This document shows, in pieces, positions 10,853 to 19,639 of a stretch of 64,000 nt of DNA. This stretch comes from Acidobacterium sp. (GTDB taxonomy: Bacteria > Acidobacteriota > Terriglobia > Terriglobales > Acidobacteriaceae), in the NCBI GenBank assembly GCA_003166955.1, contig PMUI01000107.1:61451-125450 (forward strand). The letters are read 5' to 3'. The number at the start of each line of letters is the position of its first letter. Position 1 is the first letter of the stretch. The notes beneath the pieces were generated by a model that searched no databases, had not been told where the DNA came from, and saw only the letters and a list, made by a program, of their open reading frames with translations. The translations under genes were made by a program, and so were the position numbers.

Positions 10853-11070
10853 GCCGCGGGGTTGCCTGCTATCGGTGCCTGCCCACCGGCACTTTCGGCT
10901 TTATAAGTGAATCGTTTATCCTGCCCAGCAAATAGGGGAGTCGCGCGACATTTTGGCGCGTCTAACGTTAGTAGTGGTAGCGAGGTTTCGATCCACCCAC
11001 AGAGGAAATCGGAAGCCGCGTCAGACGCGAGAAACTAAATTAGAGGGCGGTCTGACAGGAGGTTGTGATC

Positions 11071-11658
11071 ATGCGGATTCTGCGCTACGTTTTGTTCCTC
11101 AGTTTGCTGGCCATGCCGTTCGCGCTGGCGAAACCGGCACAGGCCCAGGTCGCGGTGGGTATCGGCATCGGCCCGGAGGTCGGTTATCCAGGCTACTACG
11201 ACATGGGCGGACCACCCGTCTGCGATTACGGCTACTACTCGTATTACCCCTATTCTTGTGCACCCTACGGCTACTGGGGACCTGACTGGTTCTACGGTGG
11301 TGTCTTCATCGGCGCCGGTCCGTGGTATCGCGGCTGGTACGGGCGCGGTTGGGGCTATGGGTACGGCCACGCCGGCTACTACGGCGGCTGGGGCCGCGGC
11401 GGGTATGGCTATCGCGGCGGCTATGCCGGTGGATACCGCGGCGGGGTCGGCGTCGGTGGATACCGCGGCGGATACGCTGGCGGCTATCGTGGTGGCGTCG
11501 GCGTCGGTGCCTCCCGTGGCTACGCGGGCGGCTATCGCGGTGGATACTCTGGCGGATTCCATGGCGGAGCAGCAGGCGGCGGCTTCCACGGCGGGTCGGC
11601 AGGCGGATTTCATGGTGGCGGAGGTGGTGGCTCCCACGGCGGTGGCGGACACCGGTAA
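11071..11658 (+). CDS. glycine/tyrosine-rich secreted repeat protein
   Basis: 195 residues with a signal peptide (MRILRYVLFLSLLAMPFALA) and a mature chain made almost entirely of Gly, Tyr, Arg and His. The second half is a degenerate repeat of units such as GGYRGGYAGGYRGGVGVG, shading into GGFHGG near the C-terminus. Such low-complexity exported proteins are structural or surface-associated at best; no enzyme fold is visible. The start at 11071 follows an AGGAGG site by 8 bases. A strong terminator follows at 11681-11714. Confidence 0.75.
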   Translation: MRILRYVLFLSLLAMPFALAKPAQAQVAVGIGIGPEVGYPGYYDMGGPPVCDYGYYSYYPYSCAPYGYWGPDWFYGGVFIGAGPWYRGWYGRGWGYGYGHAGYYGGWGRGGYGYRGGYAGGYRGGVGVGGYRGGYAGGYRGGVGVGASRGYAGGYRGGYSGGFHGGAAGGGFHGGSAGGFHGGGGGGSHGGGGHR

Positions 11659-11680
11659 TCTTCAGCAACCCAACACTACG

Positions 11681-11714
11681 AGGCCTGCTCTTCGGAGCAG
11701 GCCTTCGTGTTTTT
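11681..11714 (+). terminator. rho-independent terminator
   Basis: A perfect 10-bp stem AGGCCTGCTC / GAGCAGGCCT closed by a TTCG tetraloop is followed by TCGTGTTTTT. It ends the Gly-rich gene and lies between two convergent units. On the minus strand no T run follows, so it probably does not serve murG. Confidence 0.9.
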
Positions 11715-11731
11715 GAGCCGGCTTGCCTGCG

Positions 11732-12880
11732 CTAGAACGCCTCTTTGCGAAAATCGCGCCTCGCCAGAGCCATGGCCATTTCTGCAATCCGCTGCGCCGC
11801 ATCCGGATGCGCCAGGGATCGCGCATTCTCCGCCATGGCACGCAGCTTCGCCGGGTCCTCCAGCAGATCGACCAGCGTTCCCTGCAGTTGCTCCGGCGTC
11901 AGATCCTGTTCCAGAAGGACGCGCGCGGCATCAGCCCTCGCCATCACCTCGGCGTTGCTGCGTTGATGATCGTCCGCCGCCAGTGCAAACGGAACCAGGA
12001 CCGCAGGCTTCCCCGCCGCGGCCAGCTCCGCCACAGTCGAAGCCCCGCTTCGCGCCAGCACCAGATCCGCAACCGCAAACCGGCGCGGCATGTCATCGAG
12101 GAACGCCTCCACCTGCCAGCGATCCCCAGGCGCACCGCTGGTTTGATACGCCGCCAGCGTCGACTCGGCATGACGTGCTCCCGCCTGGTGCAGGATGGTC
12201 AGCCCCGGAACCTGTTCCAGCAGGGCCGTCGCGATCTTCGGCATCGCCGCGTTCAGCACCCGCGCTCCCTGGCTGCCGCCAAAGACCAGCAAATGCGGGG
12301 GCGCGCCGACCGGATGCGACGCCAGATGAAAAAACTCCGCCCGAACAGGGATTCCGGTGATGTGCGCGTTGCGGAAAAACTGTGCCGCCGGCTCAAAATT
12401 CACCGCAGCCGCCTTCACCCGGCCCCCAACCAGCCGATTCGCCAAGCCCGGCACCGCGTTCGGCTCGAAGGCCAGCGTCGGAATCCGCAGTAGAATGGCC
12501 GTCCCCATCGCTGGCCCCGACGCATACCCTCCAACGCCAATCACGACATCGGGACGAAACGTCCGCAGCAGCCGGATGCACTGGATCATTCCCAGGGGCA
12601 GGTCGATCAGCGTCCGCAGCCGAGTGGCGAGCGAGACGCGATTCAGCTGGCCCACGCGAATCAGCTCCAGCCGATAGCCGGCCTGCGGCACCAACCGCGA
12701 TTCGAGCCCGCGCGCCGTCCCGACAAACAGAATTTCGGCCGCATGGCGCGTCTTCAGCTCATCGGCAATCGCCAGAGCCGGGATGATGTGCCCTCCGGTG
12801 CCACCACCAGCGATGAGAACCTGAACCGCGGCCTGGCCGGTTGTAGTTGTCTTCTGATCGCTGAACGCTGAACGCTGCAC
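11732..12880 (-). CDS. murG: UDP-GlcNAc:undecaprenyl-PP-MurNAc-pentapeptide GlcNAc transferase
   Basis: A 382-aa GT28 enzyme converting lipid I to lipid II at the inner face of the membrane. The GGGTGGH loop lies near the N-terminus, followed by VIGVGGYASGPA and LLVFGGSQGARVLN; the acceptor/donor region SGASTVAELAAAGKPAVLVP is intact. Start taken as GTG at 12880, 8 bases after the ftsW stop; the longer frame overlaps ftsW and is nonsense upstream. Just after the start the DNA contains three tandem CTGAACG-type heptads on the plus strand. It is the last gene of the dcw run here. Confidence 0.93.
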   Translation of the reverse strand: MQRSAFSDQKTTTTGQAAVQVLIAGGGTGGHIIPALAIADELKTRHAAEILFVGTARGLESRLVPQAGYRLELIRVGQLNRVSLATRLRTLIDLPLGMIQCIRLLRTFRPDVVIGVGGYASGPAMGTAILLRIPTLAFEPNAVPGLANRLVGGRVKAAAVNFEPAAQFFRNAHITGIPVRAEFFHLASHPVGAPPHLLVFGGSQGARVLNAAMPKIATALLEQVPGLTILHQAGARHAESTLAAYQTSGAPGDRWQVEAFLDDMPRRFAVADLVLARSGASTVAELAAAGKPAVLVPFALAADDHQRSNAEVMARADAARVLLEQDLTPEQLQGTLVDLLEDPAKLRAMAENARSLAHPDAAQRIAEMAMALARRDFRKEAF

Positions 12881-12888
12881 CCTGCCCT

Positions 12889-13980
12889 TCAGTCCACTTC
12901 CCTGGTAATGTTCAGCAGCACGCCCAGCAGCACCAGCATGATGAACAGCGAGGTTCCGCCGTAAGAAACAAACGGCAGCGTGATGCCTTTGGTCGGCACC
13001 AGCGCCAGCACCACGCTGATGTTGAAGAAGGCCTGGATGAGAATGGTCGCCGTGATTCCGAACGCCATGAACCGCGCAAAAGGATCCTTCGAGAGGATCG
13101 CCGTCCGCATCCCGCGCCATCCGATAAAGACAAACAGCCCGACAACGATCAGCGCGCCAATCAGTCCCAGTTCCTCTGAGATGTTCGCGAAAATGTAGTC
13201 CGTGTGCGGCTCCGGCAGATAAAAGAGCTTCTGCCGCCCATCCATATAGCCCACGCCACGAAACCCGCCCGATCCCACCGCGATCAGCGACTGAATGATG
13301 TGGAAACCCTTGCCCAGCGGGTCCGACTCAGGATTGAGGAACGCCAACATCCGGTCGCGGCGCCATTTCACGAAGAACAGCATGAAGTAAAGCACGGGCG
13401 CAGCGCCGAGCGCCGCGTAGCCGAGGTACTTCGAGTTCATGCCGGCGAGCCAGAGCATCAGCGCCGTCACGCCCGCGCACACCAGCGCCGTTCCCAGGTC
13501 CGGCTCTTTCAGGATCAGCGCGATGAAAATGAGACTCGGCAGCGCCGCCGGGACCAGGGTTCCCCGCCAGTCTTCCATCAGGTGCATGCGGTTCTGCAGG
13601 AACCACGCCAGGAACAGCACCAGCGCGGGTTTCGCGATCTCCGAAGGCTGGAATGAAAGGATGCCGAAGCGGATCCAGCGGTGCGTGTTGTGCGAGTCGT
13701 GCATCAGAAAGGCCGCCAGCAAGCAGATAATCGTCACGCCCACCACCGGAAACACCACCGTCGGCCGGTTGTACTGGCTGATATTCACCCGCATCAGCAG
13801 GGTCATGGCCAGCAGCCCCAACACCGCCCACACCGACTGGCGAATGACGAAGTAGTATGGTGAGCCGAACCGCTCGCCTGCCATCACGGCCGACGCGCTG
13901 AAGACCATCGTCAGGCCGATCACCACCAGCACCAGCGCTGCAAAGTACAGCCACTTGTCGACGCCAACTTTTTTCGCCAT
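12889..13980 (-). CDS. ftsW: SEDS peptidoglycan glycosyltransferase FtsW
   Basis: A 363-aa polytopic membrane protein that polymerises lipid II at the septum together with FtsI. Family landmarks are GLTMVFSASAV at the start, HRWIRFGILSFQPSE, DLGTALV, and KGITLPFVSYGGTSL near the C-terminus. About ten hydrophobic segments are visible. Its position between murD and murG in the dcw operon argues for FtsW rather than RodA. Confidence 0.95.
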   Translation of the reverse strand: MAKKVGVDKWLYFAALVLVVIGLTMVFSASAVMAGERFGSPYYFVIRQSVWAVLGLLAMTLLMRVNISQYNRPTVVFPVVGVTIICLLAAFLMHDSHNTHRWIRFGILSFQPSEIAKPALVLFLAWFLQNRMHLMEDWRGTLVPAALPSLIFIALILKEPDLGTALVCAGVTALMLWLAGMNSKYLGYAALGAAPVLYFMLFFVKWRRDRMLAFLNPESDPLGKGFHIIQSLIAVGSGGFRGVGYMDGRQKLFYLPEPHTDYIFANISEELGLIGALIVVGLFVFIGWRGMRTAILSKDPFARFMAFGITATILIQAFFNISVVLALVPTKGITLPFVSYGGTSLFIMLVLLGVLLNITREVD

Positions 13981-13997
13981 AAATCTCGTTTCTCAGC

Positions 13998-15377
13998 TTA
14001 CGGAGTCGTGAGAGCAGCCAGCCCCCGCCGCGCCAGAACCGTTTCCTTAAAAACCCTTCCCCGATGCTCGTAGTTCTCGAACTGGTCGAAGCTCGAACAG
14101 GCCGGCGCCAGCAGCACAATCTCTCCCGGCTGCGCCGCCGCGCCCGCCTTCGCAATCGCCTCCACCAGCGTTCCGGCACTCACAATCGGCACCGAGCCTT
14201 CAATGTGTGTGTGTATCTTCTCCGCCGCCGCGCCGATCGTGTACACCGTCTTCACTCGCTCCAGCAGCAGCGTCCGCATCTGCCGGTAGTCGGAGTTCTT
14301 GTCTTTTCCGCCGAGGATCAGATGAATCCCACTGGGAAACGCGGCAATCGCCTTCATCGATGCATCCACGTTGGTCGCCTTCGAGTCGTTGTAGTAATCG
14401 ACGCCGTTGATCTTCGCTACAAACTCCAGGCGATGCTCGACCGCATGGAACTCTGTCACAGCCTTGCGAATCGCCGCAGCTCCCACGCCTGCCACCCGCG
14501 CAGCGCACACCGCTGCCAGCACATTCTCGACATTGTGCGCGCCCTTCAGCGGAATCTCTGCGACTTTCAACACCGGTTCCGGTGCTGCCTGCTCTGACGC
14601 GCGATACATAATCACGCCTTCGTGAACGAAGGCCCCCTGACGCACCACGCGCGTCCTGGTGAACCAGAACACCTGCGACTTCGCCCGCGCTGCCGCTCGC
14701 GAGGCCACATCGTCGTCCGCGTTCAGCACTAGAGCATCGTTCGCCGTCTGTCGCGTGAAGATCTTCTCCTTCGCCGCAACATAATTCTCAAACGTTCCAT
14801 GGCGATCCAGGTGGTCCGGCGTGATGTTCAAAATCACCGCAATCTGCGGATGAAACTCGTAGGTCGTCTCCAGCTGGAAACTCGAAACCTCCAGCACCGA
14901 CCACCCGTCCTCCCTCGACGCCTCGACCATCGAGATCACCGGCACGCCGATGTTGCCGCCCACCTGCACCGGTAGCCCGCCGGCCTGCAAAATCTCGCCG
15001 CAGAGCGTCGTTGTCGTGGTCTTGCCGTTCGAGCCGGTAATCGCGAGCGCCTTGCCGCGGAGATAATGCGCCGCCAGCTCCAGCTCGCCGATAATCGGCA
15101 GGCCGAATTTCCGCACCTGAGTCAGTTCCGGCGTATCGACCGGAACGCCAGGGCTCACCACGATCAGATCCTGGCGCCGGAAAGTCAGCAGCCCGTGCCC
15201 GCCCGCTTCGACGGCGATGCCCTCTTCGATCAGAGCCGGTATCTCTTTCGCCAGCGCTTCTGCGCTGCGCACATCCGAAACCGTCACCTGCGCCCCGTGG
15301 TGCCGCAAAAACAGCGCCGCCGCTAGTCCCGACTTGCCCAGACCGACGACCAGAACTTTTTTCCCTTTGATTTCCAT
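13998..15377 (-). CDS. murD: UDP-MurNAc-L-alanine:D-glutamate ligase
   Basis: A 459-aa Mur ligase adding D-Glu to UDP-MurNAc-L-Ala. An N-terminal Rossmann-like segment VLVVGLGKSGLAAA is followed by the ATP loop ITGSNGKTTTTT, the HLDRHGTFENYVAAK segment and the C-terminal DYYNDSKATN region. Start set at the ATG at 15377; an in-frame TTG two codons upstream exists. It is separated by 51 bases from mraY and by 17 from ftsW. Confidence 0.95.
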   Translation of the reverse strand: MEIKGKKVLVVGLGKSGLAAALFLRHHGAQVTVSDVRSAEALAKEIPALIEEGIAVEAGGHGLLTFRRQDLIVVSPGVPVDTPELTQVRKFGLPIIGELELAAHYLRGKALAITGSNGKTTTTTLCGEILQAGGLPVQVGGNIGVPVISMVEASREDGWSVLEVSSFQLETTYEFHPQIAVILNITPDHLDRHGTFENYVAAKEKIFTRQTANDALVLNADDDVASRAAARAKSQVFWFTRTRVVRQGAFVHEGVIMYRASEQAAPEPVLKVAEIPLKGAHNVENVLAAVCAARVAGVGAAAIRKAVTEFHAVEHRLEFVAKINGVDYYNDSKATNVDASMKAIAAFPSGIHLILGGKDKNSDYRQMRTLLLERVKTVYTIGAAAEKIHTHIEGSVPIVSAGTLVEAIAKAGAAAQPGEIVLLAPACSSFDQFENYEHRGRVFKETVLARRGLAALTTP

Positions 15378-15428
15378 TGACAACTCGCGAGCGCCGGCAT
15401 GCTCATTGTGTCACGCCGGCTCTACCCT

Positions 15429-16565
15429 TTATCGCAGCTTCAGCGTGGTGAGTGCAAAGAGTGCAAACACCAGCGCGAGAATCCAGAACCGCGCGATCAC
15501 CTTCGACTCCGACCAACCCAGCAGTTCGAAGTGATGGTGGAGCGGCGCCATGCGGAAAATGCGCTTGCCGCCGCGCAGTTTGTAGCTGCCCACCTGCAGG
15601 ATCACCGAGACCGCCTCGATCACGAAGACGCCTCCAATGAACGGCAGCAACAGCTCCTGCTTGATGACCACCGCCACTGTGGCAATGGCCCCACCCAGCG
15701 CCAGCGATCCCACGTCGCCCATGAAGATCTCCGCCGGGTGCGCGTTGTACCAGAGGAAGCCGATGCTCGCCCCCGTCATCGCCCCGCAAAAGACGGTCAC
15801 CTCGCTCACCATGGGCATGCGCTGCAACTCGAGATAGTCGGCGAAGATCACGTGCCCGCTCACGTACGTAAGCACCGTCAGCGCGCCGGCCGCGATGATT
15901 GTGCACCCGATCGCGAGTCCATCCAGGCCATCGGTCAGGTTGACGGCGTTGCTCGAAAACACGATCACCAGCATCACGAACACGATGAACGGCAGAAACG
16001 CCAGCACCCCCAGGTGCGGGACATGCAGGAGCGCTGGAATCGAGAGTCTTGGACGCAGAAACTTTGCGAAGGGCACTACCAGCCGCGTGGAATAACTGCC
16101 CTCGAGATCCATCAGCACCAGCACGACCGCAATCGCGGCGGCCACCAGAAACTGGTAAGTCAACTTGGCTCGCGCGGTCAGACCCAGGTTGCGCCGATGA
16201 ACGACCTTAATGTAGTCATCTGCAAATCCGATCGCCCCAAAGGCCGCCGTCGAAAACATCACCACCCAGATGAACGGATTCGAAAGGTCCGCCCACAGAA
16301 AGGTCGGCAGCAGGATGGCGATGCCGATCAACACACCGCCCATCGTTGGCGTACCGGCCTTTTTTTGGTGCGCCTTCGGCCCCTCTTCGCGGATGTACTG
16401 CCCGATCTGGAACTCGCGCAGTTTCTCGATGACGTACGGCCCAATGATCAGCGTGATCAGCAGCGCGGTCAGCGACGCGAAGGCGGTGCGAAACGTGAGG
16501 TACCGGAAGATGCGAAACGGACTGAAGTAGAGGTAAAGCTTCCGATAAAGCAGCCAGTAAAGCAA
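15429..16565 (-). CDS. mraY: phospho-MurNAc-pentapeptide transferase
   Basis: A 378-aa polytopic membrane enzyme making lipid I from UDP-MurNAc-pentapeptide and undecaprenyl phosphate. Catalytic motifs are FADDYIKVV, NLTDGLDGL, FMGDVGSLALGG and APLHHHFELLGW. The start codon appears to be TTG at 16565, supported by a strong GGAGGAAG ribosome site five bases before it; there is no suitable ATG nearby. The 110-base gap to murF shows no further gene. Confidence 0.94.
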   Translation of the reverse strand: MLYWLLYRKLYLYFSPFRIFRYLTFRTAFASLTALLITLIIGPYVIEKLREFQIGQYIREEGPKAHQKKAGTPTMGGVLIGIAILLPTFLWADLSNPFIWVVMFSTAAFGAIGFADDYIKVVHRRNLGLTARAKLTYQFLVAAAIAVVLVLMDLEGSYSTRLVVPFAKFLRPRLSIPALLHVPHLGVLAFLPFIVFVMLVIVFSSNAVNLTDGLDGLAIGCTIIAAGALTVLTYVSGHVIFADYLELQRMPMVSEVTVFCGAMTGASIGFLWYNAHPAEIFMGDVGSLALGGAIATVAVVIKQELLLPFIGGVFVIEAVSVILQVGSYKLRGGKRIFRMAPLHHHFELLGWSESKVIARFWILALVFALFALTTLKLR

Positions 16566-16675
16566 ACTTCCTCCGTTGCGGCATTGGCGGGTTCACGCTG
16601 ATTCTACCGGCTTCGCGCTGTCACCGGCTGCGAAATGCAGTGGCGTCGAAAATGCCTGTTGCGTTGCCTTCCGAG

Positions 16676-18061
16676 TTACTCCGGGTTTTTCTCCAGGCCC
16701 TCCAGGGCGCGCTCCAGCTTCACTCCGCGCGAACCCTTCAGCAGCACGGCATCGCCGGGCGCCAGATGTTCCCGCAGCCATTCGCCCGCGGCCTCCGGCG
16801 TTTCCAGAAATACCGCCTCGGCACCACCCTCTCGCGCCGCGTCGACGATGTGCCGCGCATTGCCGCGAACACCGACGACGATATTGATGCCCGCCTCCGC
16901 AGCGGCTTTCCCGCACGCCGCGTGCAGGGCCTCGGCTTCGCGTCCCAGCTCCAGCATCTCGCCTGCCACCAGAATCCGCCGCTGGGCCGGCGTTGCCGCC
17001 AGCGTCCTGATCATCGACTGCAGCGCCTCCGGGTTCGAGTTGTACGCATCATTAATAATGGTCGCGCCGCGCATCGTCAGAACCTGGCCGCGCTTGTCTT
17101 CCGGCTCCAGCTTTTCGAGCGCGGCACAACACTCCCCCACCGGGATGCCCGCCTCCACACCCACTGCGATTGCCGCCAGCGCATTGGCCGCGTTATGCTC
17201 GCCCGGCAAATGCAGATGCAGCTCGCAGTGCTCCTCGCCCGCGCGCACCTGCATCTTCAATCCGTCCGCACCCATCGCCTCCACGCGTTCCACATGCGGA
17301 TCGCCGCACGGCCCGCGTCCGTAGTACACAACCTTGCCATCGAAATCCCGCCCAAACTGCGAGACATACGCATCGTCGCAATTCAGGAACGCCAAGCCAT
17401 GCCGCGGAAGCGATGCCACCAGCTCATACTTCGCGCGCGCCACACCGGCAACGCCATCGGGAAAAAACTCGGCATGCGCATGGCCGACGTTCGTCACCAC
17501 ACCCCAGTCCGGCGCGGCGATCCGGCACAGTGCAGTGATCTCGCCTGCCGCGGACATGCCCATCTCCACCACCGCAACATCGTGGTCCGGCTCCAGCCGC
17601 AGCAGCTGCAGCGGCAGACCATACTCATTGTTGAGATTGCCCTGCGACTTCAGCACCCTGAACCGCGCACCCAACACGGCAGCGATAGCCTCCTTGGTCG
17701 TCGTCTTCCCGGCTGACCCGGTAATCGCCACCAGGCGTTTGCCCCAATGCCGACGCACCGCCGCCGCCAGCCGCTGCAGGTCGGCGAGCGGATCATCGGT
17801 CCCGAGCAGCGGATGTGTCGCGGCAACCGCCTTCAATCCGGCAACGCGCTCGCGCGCTACTACCGCTCCACATGCGCCGTGCTCCAGCGCCGACGCAACA
17901 AAGTCGTGCCCATCGAAGCGGTCACCGCGAATGGCAAAGAACAAATCGCCGGCCTTCAGTGTGCGGGAGTCGATGGAATAGCCGGTAGCGGCGATCGAAT
18001 CAGCCGCAGCGACAACGTCCGCCGCCGACCATCGCGCGACTTGTTCCAGCGTGAGCTTCAT
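16676..18061 (-). CDS. murF: UDP-MurNAc-tripeptide:D-Ala-D-Ala ligase
   Basis: A 461-aa Mur ligase completing the cytoplasmic pentapeptide precursor. An N-terminal UDP-binding domain (GYSIDSRTLKAGDLFFAI) precedes the ATP loop ITGSAGKTTTKEA and the segments QGNLNNEYGLPL and INDAYNSNPEAL. The start codon overlaps the murE stop by 4 bases, so translation is coupled. Confidence 0.95.
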   Translation of the reverse strand: MKLTLEQVARWSAADVVAAADSIAATGYSIDSRTLKAGDLFFAIRGDRFDGHDFVASALEHGACGAVVARERVAGLKAVAATHPLLGTDDPLADLQRLAAAVRRHWGKRLVAITGSAGKTTTKEAIAAVLGARFRVLKSQGNLNNEYGLPLQLLRLEPDHDVAVVEMGMSAAGEITALCRIAAPDWGVVTNVGHAHAEFFPDGVAGVARAKYELVASLPRHGLAFLNCDDAYVSQFGRDFDGKVVYYGRGPCGDPHVERVEAMGADGLKMQVRAGEEHCELHLHLPGEHNAANALAAIAVGVEAGIPVGECCAALEKLEPEDKRGQVLTMRGATIINDAYNSNPEALQSMIRTLAATPAQRRILVAGEMLELGREAEALHAACGKAAAEAGINIVVGVRGNARHIVDAAREGGAEAVFLETPEAAGEWLREHLAPGDAVLLKGSRGVKLERALEGLEKNPE

Positions 18062-19578
18062 GTGCGGGCACCCACCACGTCGCGAATCGCTTCGGCCGCG
18101 ACCTCCGCATCATCGAAGGGAATCGTCCCGCTTCGCAGGATCTGTTCCTTCTCGTGCCCCTTGCCCGCTATCAGAACAATGTCTGCCGGGTGCGCTGCTT
18201 CCACCGCAAGATGAATCGCCCGCGCGCGATCCGGTTCCACCACAAATTTCGTTCCTGTTGCCAGCAGGCCCGGCAGCGCATCCGCGATGATCGCCTCGGG
18301 ATCCTCGCTGCGCGGATTGTCCGAGGTCAGCACGACAAAGTCGCTGCCCTCGCCGGCCGCCCGCCCCATCCTCGGCCGCTTCGCGCGATCTCGATCGCCG
18401 CCGCACCCGAACAGCGTAATCACCCGGCCGTTGGAACCTACAAACTCCCTTGCCAGGGTGGTCAGATTCCGCAGCGCATCGTCCGTATGCGCATAATCGA
18501 CAACGACGGTGAACGGCTGCCCTGCATCCACGGTCTGAAACCGTCCGGGGACACACGCCAGTGAGCCTGCGCCCGCCACAACCTGCTCCAGACTCAGACC
18601 CCGCGCGACCGCTGCGCCCGAAGCCGCCAGCAGGTTGTAGAGATTCACACGACCGGTCAGACGCGTGCGCAACTCAACGTCCCCTTGCGGCGCAACCAGC
18701 CGAAACGTCATCCCCGACGCGCTCATCTGCGCGGGTTCGGCACGAAACTCGCCGCCAGCCAGCCCATAGGAATAGAGCTGAGCGCCGGCCTGTCGCGCGA
18801 TCGCTGCCAGCTTCACACCGTACGCATCATCCATATTGATTATGGCCACTCGCGGCGGCGCCCCCAGCTCGCCGTCAAACAACGCCCGCTTCGCGGCGAA
18901 GTAGTTCTCCATCGTCCCGTGATAATCGAGGTGATCCTGCGTCAGGTTCGTGAAGATCGCCACGTCGTACAGCAACCCGTAAACCCGCCCCTGCGCCAGC
19001 GCGTGCGACGAAACCTCCATCACCGCCTCCGTTGCCCCAGCATCCACGCCCTTGCGCATCAGAGCCAGCAGATCGCGCGATTCCGGCGTCGTATGCGGAG
19101 CCGGTCGCACCGTTCCGGCCACGTGGTTCTCAATCGTCCCGACCAGCACCGTCTTCCGGCCAACCGAATTCAGCATCGCGTCCAGAAGAAACGCAGTCGT
19201 CGTCTTGCCGTTGGTCCCTGTCACACCGGTGAGCGCGAGCTGCTTCTCAGGATGGCGAAAGAAATTCGCGGCAATCGCTGCCATCGCGCGACGTCCGCCA
19301 CCAGCCGGAATCTCCGCAACCCCAATCTCTCCGAAGCGCCCGGCTGTTTCCACGAAGACGGCTGCCGAATCCGTCACTACCGCCGTTGCGCCTTGGTCGA
19401 TAGCTTTGCTGATGTAGCGATTGCCGTCCGTCGTCTCGCCCTGCATGGCCAGAAACAGCATTCCAGGCCGCACCCGACGCGAGTCGTACTCGACGCCCCG
19501 AATCACGGGTCCGTCCTCCGCGTTGGGGCCGGCCTTCCGTACAGTTTCGGCTCCGCTCAGCAGTTCTTCAAAGCGCAT
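18058..19578 (-). CDS. murE: UDP-MurNAc-L-Ala-D-Glu:meso-diaminopimelate ligase
   Basis: A 506-aa Mur ligase adding the third residue of the stem peptide. The ATP loop is TGVTGTNGKTTTAF and the HDHLDYH-type segment is QDHLDYHGTMENY. The substrate-specificity motif reads TSDNPRSEDP; DNPR is the signature of meso-DAP-adding enzymes (lysine enzymes have DNPA or similar), which implies a Gram-negative type A1gamma peptidoglycan. Confidence 0.95.
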   Translation of the reverse strand: MRFEELLSGAETVRKAGPNAEDGPVIRGVEYDSRRVRPGMLFLAMQGETTDGNRYISKAIDQGATAVVTDSAAVFVETAGRFGEIGVAEIPAGGGRRAMAAIAANFFRHPEKQLALTGVTGTNGKTTTAFLLDAMLNSVGRKTVLVGTIENHVAGTVRPAPHTTPESRDLLALMRKGVDAGATEAVMEVSSHALAQGRVYGLLYDVAIFTNLTQDHLDYHGTMENYFAAKRALFDGELGAPPRVAIINMDDAYGVKLAAIARQAGAQLYSYGLAGGEFRAEPAQMSASGMTFRLVAPQGDVELRTRLTGRVNLYNLLAASGAAVARGLSLEQVVAGAGSLACVPGRFQTVDAGQPFTVVVDYAHTDDALRNLTTLAREFVGSNGRVITLFGCGGDRDRAKRPRMGRAAGEGSDFVVLTSDNPRSEDPEAIIADALPGLLATGTKFVVEPDRARAIHLAVEAAHPADIVLIAGKGHEKEQILRSGTIPFDDAEVAAEAIRDVVGART

Positions 19579-19639
19579 GACAAGGTGATTGTAAGTGGCT
19601 TTGCCTGATCAAGACTCGCCGGACCTTCGCCTGAGAGAT